Positions 36,531-45,105 of a stretch of DNA of 64,000 nucleotides are shown piece after piece. Below the pieces are notes generated by a model. That model saw only the letters and a program-made list of their open reading frames with translations. It was not told the DNA's origin and did no database searches. Source of the DNA: Lacihabitans sp. LS3-19 (lineage in GTDB: Bacteria > Bacteroidota > Bacteroidia > Cytophagales > Spirosomataceae). A program made the translations under genes and the position numbers. Location of the stretch: contig NZ_RJUA01000120.1 in assembly GCF_024343575.1 (NCBI RefSeq), positions 214,260 to 278,259 of the forward strand. The letters run 5' to 3'. Every line of letters begins with the position of its first letter. The first letter of the stretch is position 1.

Positions 36531-37181
36531 ATGAAAACTTATTTTTTTGAACTAATCCCAAAATTACAAAGATTTTCTCAAAAACTTGACTACCTGACTA
36601 AGTTGACGAATCAGCATTGAGTTGTTGTAGACACGGCTTCAAGTTTTAAGATTGTATATATATTCAGGTCAGGGAATGAATTACTCATTTCTCAAAATGG
36701 AAGGGTAGAAAAAGCTAAATGGGAATATTTAGGAAATAATTCTTTGCTTATTGATAAAAATGAAGGGAGTTATCTATTTAAACATGGTTTTCTTGATGAG
36801 AATGTTTTAGCGTTAAAAATTGATAGTAAAGAAGAATACGCTTTTTTAGTCAATGAAAATAAATATGACGGAGAGTTGTGTTCACTTGATAAAATTGCCG
36901 ATTTTTTAACTAAAAGATATTTAGACCCAAATGCCCAAAACATTTTAAAAGATACTATTGGCATTTCAATTGACAATCAAACACAAATTGAAAGTTCATA
37001 CAACATACGGTGGCTTAACACCGATAAAGGAAAACTTGAAATTAGAACCAAACATAGTGCAGGATATGCTTCTGGAGACTTTGTATATCTCAACGGAGAA
37101 ATAGCTCAAGATGGGAAATATGTTGAGGGTTGGCCAGCATGGTTGAATTATGTTACTGTAAAGGACGGAAAATTAAAATAG
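36531..37181 (+). pseudogene. Unknown protein gene interrupted by one in-frame TGA
   Basis: An ATG at 36531 opens a frame that reads MKTYFFELIPKLQRFSQKLD onward and stops at TGA 36618-36620 (codon 30, after NQH). The same frame continues at once (VVVDTASSFKIVYIF) and stays open to 37181 without further interruption, giving a conceptual 216 residues with W30 replaced by stop. The reading NQH-TGA-VVVD suggests TGG to TGA. A shorter restart from ATG 36744 would give 145 residues. The product is unrecognised, soluble, with a KTYFFEL start and an IRTKHSAGYASGDFVYLNGE C-terminal region. It follows repeat copy B. Confidence 0.6.
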
Positions 37182-37425
37182 ATAATTTATGTTATACTAC
37201 CAAAATTGTATTACAGCTTTTAATTCAGAGGCATATTCGAAGGGTAAAATTCGCTGGATTTTAGTTTTTCAAATTCACATTAATCGGGGCACTCGGTATA
37301 AAAAGCGTCCAAAGTTCATAAATTTCAATGAAAGCAAGTAAGTACCTATTAATCAATTAATTAAATCAAAATCTACTCCAAAAGCAAATTGCTTGCGGCC
37401 ATAGGAAATTTTTAAACATTAAAAT

Positions 37426-37890
37426 ATGAAGACACTTATTAAGTTATTGCTTCTCACAATTTCAATTTCACTTTCAAGTTGTGGTAACGGAGATTCTCAA
37501 AAGACAGAAAGTACAATTGAAAAACCTATTTTAGAAGTAAAAACAGTTTTAAATATGTCCGTTTCTGAGCTTGAAAATGTCCTTGGCAAAATTACTAAAA
37601 AAGAAAAAGTAAAAGGTTATCCTTGTGAAAATGCAAATTGTGAAAGAGTTTTTTTTGAGAAAGAGAAATATGAAATAATATTCAAAGAAGGAAAAATTGA
37701 TAGAATTACTATAAATGATACTCAGAATTTATCAACTGATGAAAATGCAATTACAAAATTAGGATTACCAAAGACAACTCCATCCTTTATGAATTCAGGA
37801 ACGGTTGTTAGATATTCCTCAATAGAAGGAATCCATGAAATTAATTTTAACACTAATTTTATTTACATCATAGTTAATTCAACAAAATGA
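37426..37890 (+). CDS. Small lipoprotein of unknown function
   Basis: This 154-residue protein has a lipoprotein signal MKTLIKLLLLTISISLSSCG (Cys19). The mature part begins NGDSQKTES and carries the segment LNMSVSELENVLGKITKKEK, which looks like the helix-turn of SmpA/BamE-like or KTSC-like small domains, and a pair of cysteines (YPCENANCERV). No family is assigned. The 4-bp overlap with the next gene (ATGA) shows they form an operon. The 244 bp upstream (37182-37425) show nothing recognisable. Confidence 0.55.
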   Translation: MKTLIKLLLLTISISLSSCGNGDSQKTESTIEKPILEVKTVLNMSVSELENVLGKITKKEKVKGYPCENANCERVFFEKEKYEIIFKEGKIDRITINDTQNLSTDENAITKLGLPKTTPSFMNSGTVVRYSSIEGIHEINFNTNFIYIIVNSTK

Positions 37891-38276
37891 ATCGAATATA
37901 TATTTTCGTATTTATCCTCCATTTTTCATGTTCTTCAAATCCAACACAATCAAATAATGATTCTGTTTCAGAATCTAATGATAAACATTCAAAACTAATC
38001 TCCAAAAAAGAGTTTAAAAATTGGCCTTTTACAGTAGAAAGTGGTATTCTCCGGTGTGAAAGCGGTATTTATATAACCTTTGAGGCAAATGGCAAAATTT
38101 ACGGAGTAAACGGAGCTGAGGGAACAAATAATAAAGTCAATGATATAGAAGAAATTTGGGCAATTGATGAAAAACAAAAAAAAGAGCTTATGGATGTAGG
38201 AGTAGCTGAGAAAAACGCAACGACTCGAATTAATATTGGTGAAGTTTTAGATTTTGGGCAAACATTATGTAAGTAA
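37887..38276 (+). CDS. DUF2511-like lipoprotein
   Basis: This 129-residue protein has a lipoprotein signal (MNRIYIFVFILHFSCSS, Cys15). The mature domain reads FKNWPFTVESGILRCESG then YITFEANGKIYGVNGAEG, the pattern of DUF2511/YebY-type domains (WPFTVxxGxLxC...GxxYAxNG). Cysteines at the RCESG and TLCK positions could pair. It overlaps the lipoprotein gene upstream by 4 bp. Function unknown; relatives are envelope proteins. Confidence 0.55.
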   Translation: MNRIYIFVFILHFSCSSNPTQSNNDSVSESNDKHSKLISKKEFKNWPFTVESGILRCESGIYITFEANGKIYGVNGAEGTNNKVNDIEEIWAIDEKQKKELMDVGVAEKNATTRINIGEVLDFGQTLCK

Positions 38277-38504
38277 TGAAAATAAAAAACAAGTATTATA
38301 TCCTCAGGAGAGAAATTCAAAGCGAAGTCTTAAGGCGTTGATTCCTTTAATTTTTAAGGAAATTATCAAATTTTCGTCTCTTCACCATATTCCACAGAAC
38401 AATGTCGAAGCTAGATGAATAGGATTTTCAATACGTCCTATCCCTAAATTCCAATAAAAACAAATTATATTTGTTAAAACCTAACCTTTCGTTTTTTAAA
38501 AGCA
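38277..38504 (+). repeat. Intergenic region with partial repeat copy C
   Basis: 38394-38450 matches the first ~50 bases of repeat copy A, for example CAGAACAA, AGCTAGAT and AGGATTTTCAAT in the same order. The rest of the repeat is absent. A weak hairpin (TTCCTT 38342-38347, AAGGAA 38356-38361) may end the lipoprotein operon. A -7 box lies at 38466-38473. Confidence 0.5.
38466..38473 (+). promoter_or_regulatory. Putative -7 box for the membrane protein gene at 38505
   Basis: TATATTTG matches the consensus and ends 31 nt before the ATG. No TTTG is present at the usual -33 spacing. Confidence 0.4.
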
Positions 38505-39851
38505 ATGGAAAATCATCCTCACGAAAAAAGCAATTGGATTCAAGAATTATCAAATCAAAGTTGGAACCTCGAACTGGTGGTTTCGGGAGCTGCTATTTTC
38601 TCTACCTCTTTTCTACCCGAACTCACCGATAGTGCCATAGCGAGCTATTATCAAAACTACCAGATAAGCAGTGACTTATATAGCCAGGTATTACCCACGC
38701 TTGCGTATAGTTTCGGAAAGGCCTCTGCGTATTTATTGATATCTTCTTTTATAGTACATTTTATTTTTCGTGCTTTTTGGATTGCATTGGTGGGTCTAAG
38801 AGCGGCATTCCCTCAAGGAATCAACTTCGACAACCTTCCGAACACCACCAAAGAAATGGCAGAAATGTACAAAGAGAAGTTTGACTCCTTAGATGGTTTT
38901 ATTGTGCGGTTAGACAAGCTCTGTAGTCAGATTTTCTCTATAGCTTTCGTGTTGGTTTTGTTTAGTATCATGATGGCCTTGCTTTACATTTTGGGTTTTG
39001 TGGCCACAATTGGTTTTAAAACCTATCTACCGTCGCTTTACGAAATAACAAAGCCTGTATTTTTAGGACTATTAGGGGTACTTTGGCTGTTTTCTATGCT
39101 AATTATGGCGGCTGGTTACACAGAAAAATATAGGGAGCATCCCATCATCAGAAAACTATATAAAGCTACTGTCGAAAAAAGCACATTTCTGTATATGGGC
39201 ATGTATAAGCCCATTCAATATATCAATTTTACGTTTGGCTCCAATATGCCTCACAAAAAATACTTCAAGTCCGTGATGGTCATTGGTTTTATTTTCTTTA
39301 CCCTCTCTATTGGCATTTATACAACCAAATTATTCGAGCACGCTGGAATTTCTATGATGGAATCTCGGAATTTCTTTTCCTCCGGATCGCCTGAGTACCA
39401 AATAAATTCGAGTTTTTATGATAACCAGCGAGCCGAAAATGATGAAATGCCTGAAGCAAGTATCCAATCTGATGTCATCCAAGAGCCTTTTCTGAAGCTT
39501 TTTATCAATTATTCTAAAGTTCTGGATGAAGATTTATCCAAAATATGCAAAGAGCCTGTGCTAGCCGATAGTCTTAAAAACTCACAAAAAAGACCAATAA
39601 AAGACAAGGCAAGGCTGGAATGCTTGGGAGAATACTTTCAAATTTCTCTTAACGACTCTACGATGAATTCCAACGAGTTTTTCTTTGAAAAAACTGATCG
39701 AGCCAAAGGTATAAAAATCTATCTAAATACCGAAAAATGCAAGATTGGCCGCAACACGCTCTACATAAAAACACTAGAGATTGATAGTTTACCCAAAAAA
39801 GTTTGGGGTGATTATGTGGCTATACCTTTTTGGTATTTCGACAAGAAATGA
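38505..39851 (+). CDS. Multi-pass membrane protein of unknown family
   Basis: This 448-residue protein has hydrophobic segments near 24-42 (weak), 74-98, 143-171, 186-207 and 256-275, with a soluble C-terminal region of about 170 residues that is acidic and Cys-containing (ICKEPV, RLECLGEYF, TEKCKIG). The opening MENHPHEKSNWIQELSNQSW lacks a signal peptide. I do not recognise a family. It may be a channel-like protein with a periplasmic or cytoplasmic domain. G+C and codon use return to the core-genome style. It is transcribed alone. Confidence 0.6.
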   Translation: MENHPHEKSNWIQELSNQSWNLELVVSGAAIFSTSFLPELTDSAIASYYQNYQISSDLYSQVLPTLAYSFGKASAYLLISSFIVHFIFRAFWIALVGLRAAFPQGINFDNLPNTTKEMAEMYKEKFDSLDGFIVRLDKLCSQIFSIAFVLVLFSIMMALLYILGFVATIGFKTYLPSLYEITKPVFLGLLGVLWLFSMLIMAAGYTEKYREHPIIRKLYKATVEKSTFLYMGMYKPIQYINFTFGSNMPHKKYFKSVMVIGFIFFTLSIGIYTTKLFEHAGISMMESRNFFSSGSPEYQINSSFYDNQRAENDEMPEASIQSDVIQEPFLKLFINYSKVLDEDLSKICKEPVLADSLKNSQKRPIKDKARLECLGEYFQISLNDSTMNSNEFFFEKTDRAKGIKIYLNTEKCKIGRNTLYIKTLEIDSLPKKVWGDYVAIPFWYFDKK

Positions 39852-40174
39852 AGGATTAGTGAATAATGATAGTTTTACCATTTTCCGAATTACTATGATT
39901 GCTTATCTAGTGATTGTTTCTATCCAATTTCTAATCAATATTTAACATTTTTAAAACTCTAAGTATAAAGAATATACCAAATTTCACATTCTTAAAGCCT
40001 GAAAACACTACACTGTTTAATTTTATTCTAACTATCCTCAAACTCAACCATAGAGTAAAAACCACCATCCATAGATAGAATAAGTGTAATTGTAGAATAC
40101 TGATTATCAATCACTAAACCTTTGGACAATCCATAGGTCAAAGAACCAAATAATCAATTAAAAACAATTACATC
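39852..40174. other. Intergenic region without recognisable features
   Basis: No ORF, clear promoter, repeat or terminator was found. The TAGTGATTG/CAATCACTA pair at 39908 and 40108 is 190 bp apart and probably accidental. Confidence 0.4.
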
Positions 40175-40561
40175 ATGAAAAATTTAGCGAAATCATTTAT
40201 TATTATTTTAGGATTAGGTTTAATCAGTTTTCAGTCAAACGCCACCGAAAAACAAAATCTTTCTGAGCAAAACAGCGTAACCAACGAAAACCCTTGGGAA
40301 GTTTTTAAAGAAACCATCTACAACTACAAAACTTCGAATGTAAAGTTTCTTTACACAAATGTTGCCGATCAAGAGGCATTTTTAGAAGCTGCAGACACAA
40401 TGAAACAAAAAATTTCAGAAAGAGCTGACGAACACGCTAAACAAAAATTAAACAGGATAGAGCAAACCATAACCATGTTTAAATTCCTTTGGGAAGTTAA
40501 AGACGATATCCAAAACCAAGCAGAAAACTTTGAGATAATTGAAGCTCCGGAAGTACAATAA
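40175..40561 (+). CDS. Small secreted helical protein, unknown function
   Basis: This 128-residue protein has a signal peptide (MKNLAKSFIIILGLGLISFQSNA). The mature part is acidic at the start and then helical with heptad-like spacing (MKQKISERADEHAKQKLNRI, about 79-98), so a coiled coil is likely. No family recognised. It ends at a terminator and faces an OmpA-domain gene. Confidence 0.55.
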   Translation: MKNLAKSFIIILGLGLISFQSNATEKQNLSEQNSVTNENPWEVFKETIYNYKTSNVKFLYTNVADQEAFLEAADTMKQKISERADEHAKQKLNRIEQTITMFKFLWEVKDDIQNQAENFEIIEAPEVQ

Positions 40562-40576
40562 TAAACTTTAAGAAGA

Positions 40577-40608
40577 AAACTGGCAGATATCAAATTTGTC
40601 GGTTTTTT
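40577..40608 (+). terminator. Terminator of the small helical protein gene
   Basis: AAAACTGGCA pairs with TGTCGGTTTT (two G-U pairs) around an 11-nt loop, followed by a T-run. It may also serve the gene on the other strand. Confidence 0.6.
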
Positions 40609-40627
40609 TATTTTTAAGAATCCATAC

Positions 40628-41032
40628 TTAAAACACTATTGGCTTAAACTGAATATCAACTCTTCGGTTTCTAGCTCTGCCTTCCCAAGTGTTGTTGTCA
40701 TAAAGAGGATCATCGAAGGCGAAGTCTTTGTATCTGATTTTTTCTTGTGGGATATCCATCTTTTTTAATAAATCTATTGCCGACTGGCTTCTCATTCTGC
40801 TGAGATATTCATTAAACTCTCGGCCACCGACAGGATCCGTATGACTCATAATGTTTATCTCGTAATATTCCAGATTTTTGATACTTTTGACCAAGTCTTC
40901 CAATTGTTGGGCTTGATTTTTATCTACGTAATAGCTCCCTCCACCAAAATAAATGCTTTTAACAATTTCTTTCATTTCTTGGGAGAAAGAACTGCCCCAG
41001 GAAAAACACAAAATAGCTAAAAGAGTTTTCAT
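40628..41032 (-). CDS. OmpA-domain peptidoglycan-binding protein
   Basis: This 134-residue protein has a signal peptide (MKTLLAILCFSWGSSFSQ) and a single OmpA C-terminal domain: YYVDKNQAQQLEDL, INIMSHTDPVGGREFNEYLS and MRSQSAIDLL, ending GRARNRRVDIQF. It should sit in the periplasm bound to peptidoglycan; there is no barrel or lipobox, so it is probably soluble. Length is close to the minimal domain. It lies alone between two unknown genes. Confidence 0.8.
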   Translation of the reverse strand: MKTLLAILCFSWGSSFSQEMKEIVKSIYFGGGSYYVDKNQAQQLEDLVKSIKNLEYYEINIMSHTDPVGGREFNEYLSRMRSQSAIDLLKKMDIPQEKIRYKDFAFDDPLYDNNTWEGRARNRRVDIQFKPIVF

Positions 41033-41116
41033 GATTTTATTGGATTAAAAGGTCAGATAGAATAACAACCCAAAAATATCAGATTTGTTTGATTTACAGA
41101 ATATTATCTACAAATA

Positions 41117-41608
41117 TTATAATTCAAATTCTTCCAAAACTTGCCATTTTTCTCCTTCTTCTTGCTCAATTAAGCTGATTTTATTGAAAAGTATTTGGCT
41201 TGGAAATTTTACAGCTTCTATCTCATGAAATATTACATCTGTACATTCAGAGTTTCGAGGATGCATTAAAGTAATATGAGGCTCGTGATTTCTTGGATTT
41301 GGTGTAATACCTGCTAAAATCTTTCTTCTTAAACCATGAAATTCTTTGTTTTTACCTATGGAAGGTAATAAAACTCCGTTATTTTCAGAAAACCTTTTTA
41401 CCAATCCAAAATTTATAAAAAATGGTTTTTGATACAAGTTTTTTAAATTCAAGCTAATCTTTTCAAAGTCTAATATCTCATCTTCTCTGCATAATGTCAC
41501 ATGGGACTTTATAAGTTCGTATTGCAGTGGATTATATTTTTGCCTTATGATTTCTATTTCACTAGCGTTTTTGTCAGATACAAATAAGGTCAGTTGCCTT
41601 CTTTTCAT
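41117..41608 (-). CDS. 2H phosphoesterase (2'-5' RNA ligase family) protein
   Basis: This is a 163-residue protein from ATG 41608 (MKRRQLTLFVSDKN); the frame extends to 41695 but that part is hydrophobic and overlaps the upstream stop. Two HxT motifs define the 2H family: H36-V-T38 (KSHVTLC) and H111-I-T113 (EPHITLMHP), about 75 residues apart. Such enzymes act on cyclic or linear 2'-5' phosphodiester bonds; the substrate here is unknown. It lies 76 bp downstream of the alpha/beta-hydrolase lipoprotein on the same strand. Confidence 0.78.
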   Translation of the reverse strand: MKRRQLTLFVSDKNASEIEIIRQKYNPLQYELIKSHVTLCREDEILDFEKISLNLKNLYQKPFFINFGLVKRFSENNGVLLPSIGKNKEFHGLRRKILAGITPNPRNHEPHITLMHPRNSECTDVIFHEIEAVKFPSQILFNKISLIEQEEGEKWQVLEEFEL

Positions 41609-41684
41609 AATTGGGTTTAAAAAAATAAAAAACTTTAAAAATCTTACTAAAACAGTATAATGTGTGTAAAAAAAATTGAAGCTT

Positions 41685-42521
41685 TTATTTAACAATTTCT
41701 TCTTTTAATAATTCAGCATGCGACCTGCTTATTCTATGGCCAGCTTCGGGTATAAATATAAATGTTTTTGTGGAATCCGAAGGCAATTTCTTTTTAGCAT
41801 ATTCAAAATTTTCAGTTGTCACCACCCAATCTTTCCCTCCATACATAACCACGGTAGGTATTGTTATTTTTCCCCAAATATCCTCCATTGCCCGTAGTTC
41901 TTTCACATGGTCGTATTTTTCATCGGTGGCGGTGACAAATCTATTGGGAATAAACCAACGTAAAACTGGCCATTTCCCATATTTTGTAAACTTAAAGAAT
42001 TTTTCATTGTCAGGGTCTATGGCTGGAGCCATCATTATCAACTTTGCATATTTTTCAGGATTTTTTGCTACCATATAGGCTCCAATAGGTGCACCATAGC
42101 TTCTAGTTACAATTATTGGTTTTTTGTCAGACAAGTTTAGTTCAAAAGTTTTTTCTAAAAGTTGGGCTTGCTTTTCTATAGAGACTTTTTTATGCTTTTT
42201 CTTGTAATATGAAAATCCATAGCCCGGTCTATCTGGTGCCAATAAATGATATTTGGAATGATAAAATGTGTCGTCTAATTGTTTTCGGTATCCTTCCCAT
42301 CTACCAGGTGCACCATGAATAAACAATATAGGTTGTAAAGTATCTAAACCAAAAGTGGCCGTAAATAACTTATAATCAAGCCCTTTTTGAACTTTGTAAT
42401 TAGGCTTAAAACCTAAAGTGTCATAGTGTTGCTTTATCTCTTTCTCAGTTACAATGTATTTTTTAAAACAAGAACTAAGAAAAAAAGAGAAGGCTATTAA
42501 AATAAGGAATTTAAACTTCAT
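41685..42521 (-). CDS. Alpha/beta-hydrolase lipoprotein
   Basis: This 278-residue protein has a lipoprotein signal (MKFKFLILIAFSFFLSSC, Cys18). The hydrolase core has the oxyanion segment LFIHGAPGRWEG (67-78), the nucleophile elbow VTRSYGAP with Ser141, acid Asp231 (YGGKDWVV) and base His262 (EAGHRIS). The first Gly of GxSxG is replaced by Thr. It is membrane-anchored, probably an esterase or peptidase. Substrate unknown. Confidence 0.78.
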   Translation of the reverse strand: MKFKFLILIAFSFFLSSCFKKYIVTEKEIKQHYDTLGFKPNYKVQKGLDYKLFTATFGLDTLQPILFIHGAPGRWEGYRKQLDDTFYHSKYHLLAPDRPGYGFSYYKKKHKKVSIEKQAQLLEKTFELNLSDKKPIIVTRSYGAPIGAYMVAKNPEKYAKLIMMAPAIDPDNEKFFKFTKYGKWPVLRWFIPNRFVTATDEKYDHVKELRAMEDIWGKITIPTVVMYGGKDWVVTTENFEYAKKKLPSDSTKTFIFIPEAGHRISRSHAELLKEEIVK

Positions 42522-42989
42522 ATTTATCCAATCATTATTAATAAAAACAGTCTATTTCTATTAAAGTTTAAAAACAAGAAAAATATGCAAGCCTAATTCA
42601 AATAAAAAATTACTGGCATCCGACAAAAATATATTTTATAAACAAATCGGTCTTGAATGGCCATTCAAGATACTTTTATTATCTTGGGTGAAAAGACCCC
42701 CTATATACTTTTGTGTCGGCTGCCGCCTGGGGACTAGCCGTCCGCCCTTATTTTTTTTCAAAAAAAACGAATCGGAGTGGCGTACCACCAAAAAAACAGC
42801 ACGGCTGCGGCCGACCGTCCACAAACTCACGCACTCAAAATTCTCTTAATCAGTAATTTATGTTAGTAATTTTTTCGAAAGAGAATTTTGATTGCGTTCA
42901 AACAGTGCTGGCTGATATAATGAACCACATTTATTTATTTTTACTCGGATACTAGTATTAAAAAATTAGAAAAACAGAAATGATAACGT
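42522..42989. repeat. Intergenic region with GC-rich mosaic repeat and palindromes
   Basis: No gene is supported. A perfect 20-bp palindrome TCTTGAATGGCCATTCAAGA lies at 42651-42670. A GC-rich island (42706-42830) is followed by an inverted repeat whose arms are 42830-42847 and 42879-42896 (18 nt each, one mismatch; core TCAAAATTCTCTT). CAGCAC/GTGCTG pair outside it. The order of A/T runs and GC segments parallels 32101-32283. Confidence 0.6.
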
Positions 42990-44696
42990 TTATAAATCCA
43001 ACCTTTTGATAGCATCTACAGCATAATTTACGGCACGAGCTGTTAAAGCCATAAAAGTCAAGGATGGATTCTGATTTCCGATAGAGGTCATCGCAGCACC
43101 GTCTGTTACGAAAACATTTTGACAGCTATGTATTTGATTCCATTCGTTCAATATGGATGTTTTGGGGTCTTTTCCCATTCTGGCACCGCCCATTTCGTGT
43201 ATATCCAAACCGGGGTTTTGATGACTATCAAACATATTGATATTTGTACAGCCAGCTATATTCAGCATTTCTTCTGCTGTAGCCATAAAGTCTTTGGTCA
43301 TTTTCCAATCATTCTCATCATAATCTACATTTATGGCCAATTGAGGTATTCCCCAAGCGTCTTCTTTATCTGAAAGCCTCACAAAATTACTCTCTTTAGG
43401 TATAGATTCCCCTTGCATCTGGATATATATGCCCCATTCTCCTGGTTTTGTCTTATCAGATTTGAACTCAGCTCCGAATTCCTCATTTGAAGGTATCCCT
43501 TGCGACCTAGCCGCAGAAAAAGCCACCATATAGCCCCTTTGATAGTCCATTTCTTGTTTGTGCAAGTTTCTAAAGTTGGGCATAAAAGCTGAAGTTGGCC
43601 TTCTTCCAAAATAATATTGATCTTCAAAACCCTCATATTTGGCAGAACCCTGCCCACGATATTGATGAAATGCTATATATTTTCCAAGTACACCAGAATC
43701 ATTACCCAATCCATCAGGAAATCTCGAAGATTTAGAATTTAGCAAAATCAAATTGCTATTTAAACATGCCGCATTAAGGAAAATTACCTTGGCATAAAAT
43801 TCAAACTCTTCTTTGGTATTTGTATCAATTACTTTTACTCCTTTGGCTTTTTGCGTTTTTTCATCGTAAATAATGGAATGAACGACAGAAAAAGGCCTCA
43901 TCGTTAAATTTCCTGTTTTTGCCGCCCAAGGCAAAGTGGAAGAATTTGAGGAAAAATATGCACCATAAGGACATCCTCTATAGCATAAATGCCTAGCCTG
44001 ACATTGTCCTCGACCTTGTTCTAGATGTTGTTTCGTAGGTTCAGTAAGGTGTGCACAGCGGCCAATAATTACTTTTCGATCTTTAAAGTATGACTCGATT
44101 CGCCCTTTAACGTGTTTTTCAACACAGTTTAGTTCCCAAGGAGGCAGGAATTCCCCATCTGGAAGTGTGTCAATACCGTCTTTATTTCCGCTTATTCCTA
44201 CAAATCGCTCCACATGACTGTACCAAGGAGCAATATCTTTGTACCGAATAGGCCAATCTACAGCAAAACCGTCTCTAGCTGGCCCATCAAACTCAGCATC
44301 TGACCAACGCTGTGTTTGTCGAGCCCAAATCAATGATTTTCCGCCGACTTGGTATCCACGAATCCAGTCAAAGGGCTTTTCTTGGACGTATGGATGTTCG
44401 TTGTCTTTTACAAAAAAATGTTGGGTGGCTTCCTCATAAGCATAGCATTTATTGACAATTGGATTTTCCATCTTATCCAACAAAGTTTCTCGTCCTCGGT
44501 GTTGAAAATCCCAAGGATTGGCCATCGCGGTAGGGTAGTCTTCGATGTGTTTTACATCACGGCCTCTTTCTAGAACCAAGGTTTTTAAGCCTTTTTCACA
44601 AAGTTCTTTGGCAGCCCAACCACCCGAAATACCCGAGCCGACAACAATTGCATCGTAGGTATTATTTTCCTTAGCATCAATATTAAAATTCGCCAT
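42990..44696 (-). CDS. GMC-family FAD-dependent oxidoreductase
   Basis: This 568-residue flavoprotein has the FAD-binding motif GSGISGGWAAKEL (GxGxxG at 20-25), the ERG at the end of the second strand (LVLERGRDV), and the C-terminal GMC oxidase segment with HEMGGARMG and the 'TDGAAMTSIGNQNPSLTFM' type FAD site. The Cys-rich segment (ARHLCYRGCPYGAYF) and DWIRGYQVGGKSLIWARQ are typical of the sugar-dehydrogenase-like branch in Bacteroidota. No signal peptide is visible, but partner genes for export were not found. The start overlaps ybeY by 14 bp. Confidence 0.85.
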   Translation of the reverse strand: MANFNIDAKENNTYDAIVVGSGISGGWAAKELCEKGLKTLVLERGRDVKHIEDYPTAMANPWDFQHRGRETLLDKMENPIVNKCYAYEEATQHFFVKDNEHPYVQEKPFDWIRGYQVGGKSLIWARQTQRWSDAEFDGPARDGFAVDWPIRYKDIAPWYSHVERFVGISGNKDGIDTLPDGEFLPPWELNCVEKHVKGRIESYFKDRKVIIGRCAHLTEPTKQHLEQGRGQCQARHLCYRGCPYGAYFSSNSSTLPWAAKTGNLTMRPFSVVHSIIYDEKTQKAKGVKVIDTNTKEEFEFYAKVIFLNAACLNSNLILLNSKSSRFPDGLGNDSGVLGKYIAFHQYRGQGSAKYEGFEDQYYFGRRPTSAFMPNFRNLHKQEMDYQRGYMVAFSAARSQGIPSNEEFGAEFKSDKTKPGEWGIYIQMQGESIPKESNFVRLSDKEDAWGIPQLAINVDYDENDWKMTKDFMATAEEMLNIAGCTNINMFDSHQNPGLDIHEMGGARMGKDPKTSILNEWNQIHSCQNVFVTDGAAMTSIGNQNPSLTFMALTARAVNYAVDAIKRLDL

Positions 44697-45105
44697 ATTT
44701 TGTTAGGTATTTTTCTTCCATTTCCCGCATCAATTTAACATCTGCTGGTTTTTTATCCAAATATCCACATAAATGCAACAAACCATGGGCCATAACTCTA
44801 CAAAGCTCTGTTTCAAATTCGACCTGAAATTTTCCAGAATTCTCAGCCACTCGGTCTACACTTATAAAAATATCTCCCTCGATTTCAGTCTCTTTTTCAG
44901 AATTATCAAAAGTGATAATATCAGTATACGTATCGTGATTGAGGTATTCAATATTCATTTTCAGCAGTTCCTCATCTGATAAAAATACGTAATTCAGCTC
45001 TTTTAGTTTAAAACCCTGTTCCTTAGCTAAGTCTTTTAACCAATCCTTTTTCTTTCTAATGTCCGAAATTTTAAATTTTTCTACTTCTATATTAAAACTG
45101 ATCAT
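44683..45105 (-). CDS. ybeY: rRNA maturation endoribonuclease YbeY
   Basis: This 140-residue metalloendoribonuclease acts in 16S rRNA 3'-end maturation and ribosome quality control. The motif HGLLHLCGYLDK has the first two His ligands, but the third position is Asp rather than the His of HGxLHLxGYDH. I recall this Asp form as common in Bacteroidota YbeY, so the enzyme is probably active. It overlaps the PAP2-like gene by 4 bp and the GMC gene by 14 bp, so the three form an operon. Confidence 0.88.
   Translation of the reverse strand: MISFNIEVEKFKISDIRKKKDWLKDLAKEQGFKLKELNYVFLSDEELLKMNIEYLNHDTYTDIITFDNSEKETEIEGDIFISVDRVAENSGKFQVEFETELCRVMAHGLLHLCGYLDKKPADVKLMREMEEKYLTKYGEF

Noticed and set aside
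35268..38450. Integron with attC sites between the accessory genes
   Set aside because: No RYYYAAC/GTTRRRY pair or integrase gene is visible. The repeats lie upstream of genes and lack the long imperfect palindrome of attC sites.
39908..40116. TAGTGATTG and CAATCACTA pair in the intergenic region
   Set aside because: Nine-bp arms 190 bp apart with no other support; expected by chance in AT-rich DNA.
42636..42830. 64-residue open frame on the minus strand across the GC-rich element
   Set aside because: It is composed of the repeat's GC-rich and poly-A/T segments, with no domain, and is interrupted by palindromes. It reads as a by-product of the mosaic repeat.
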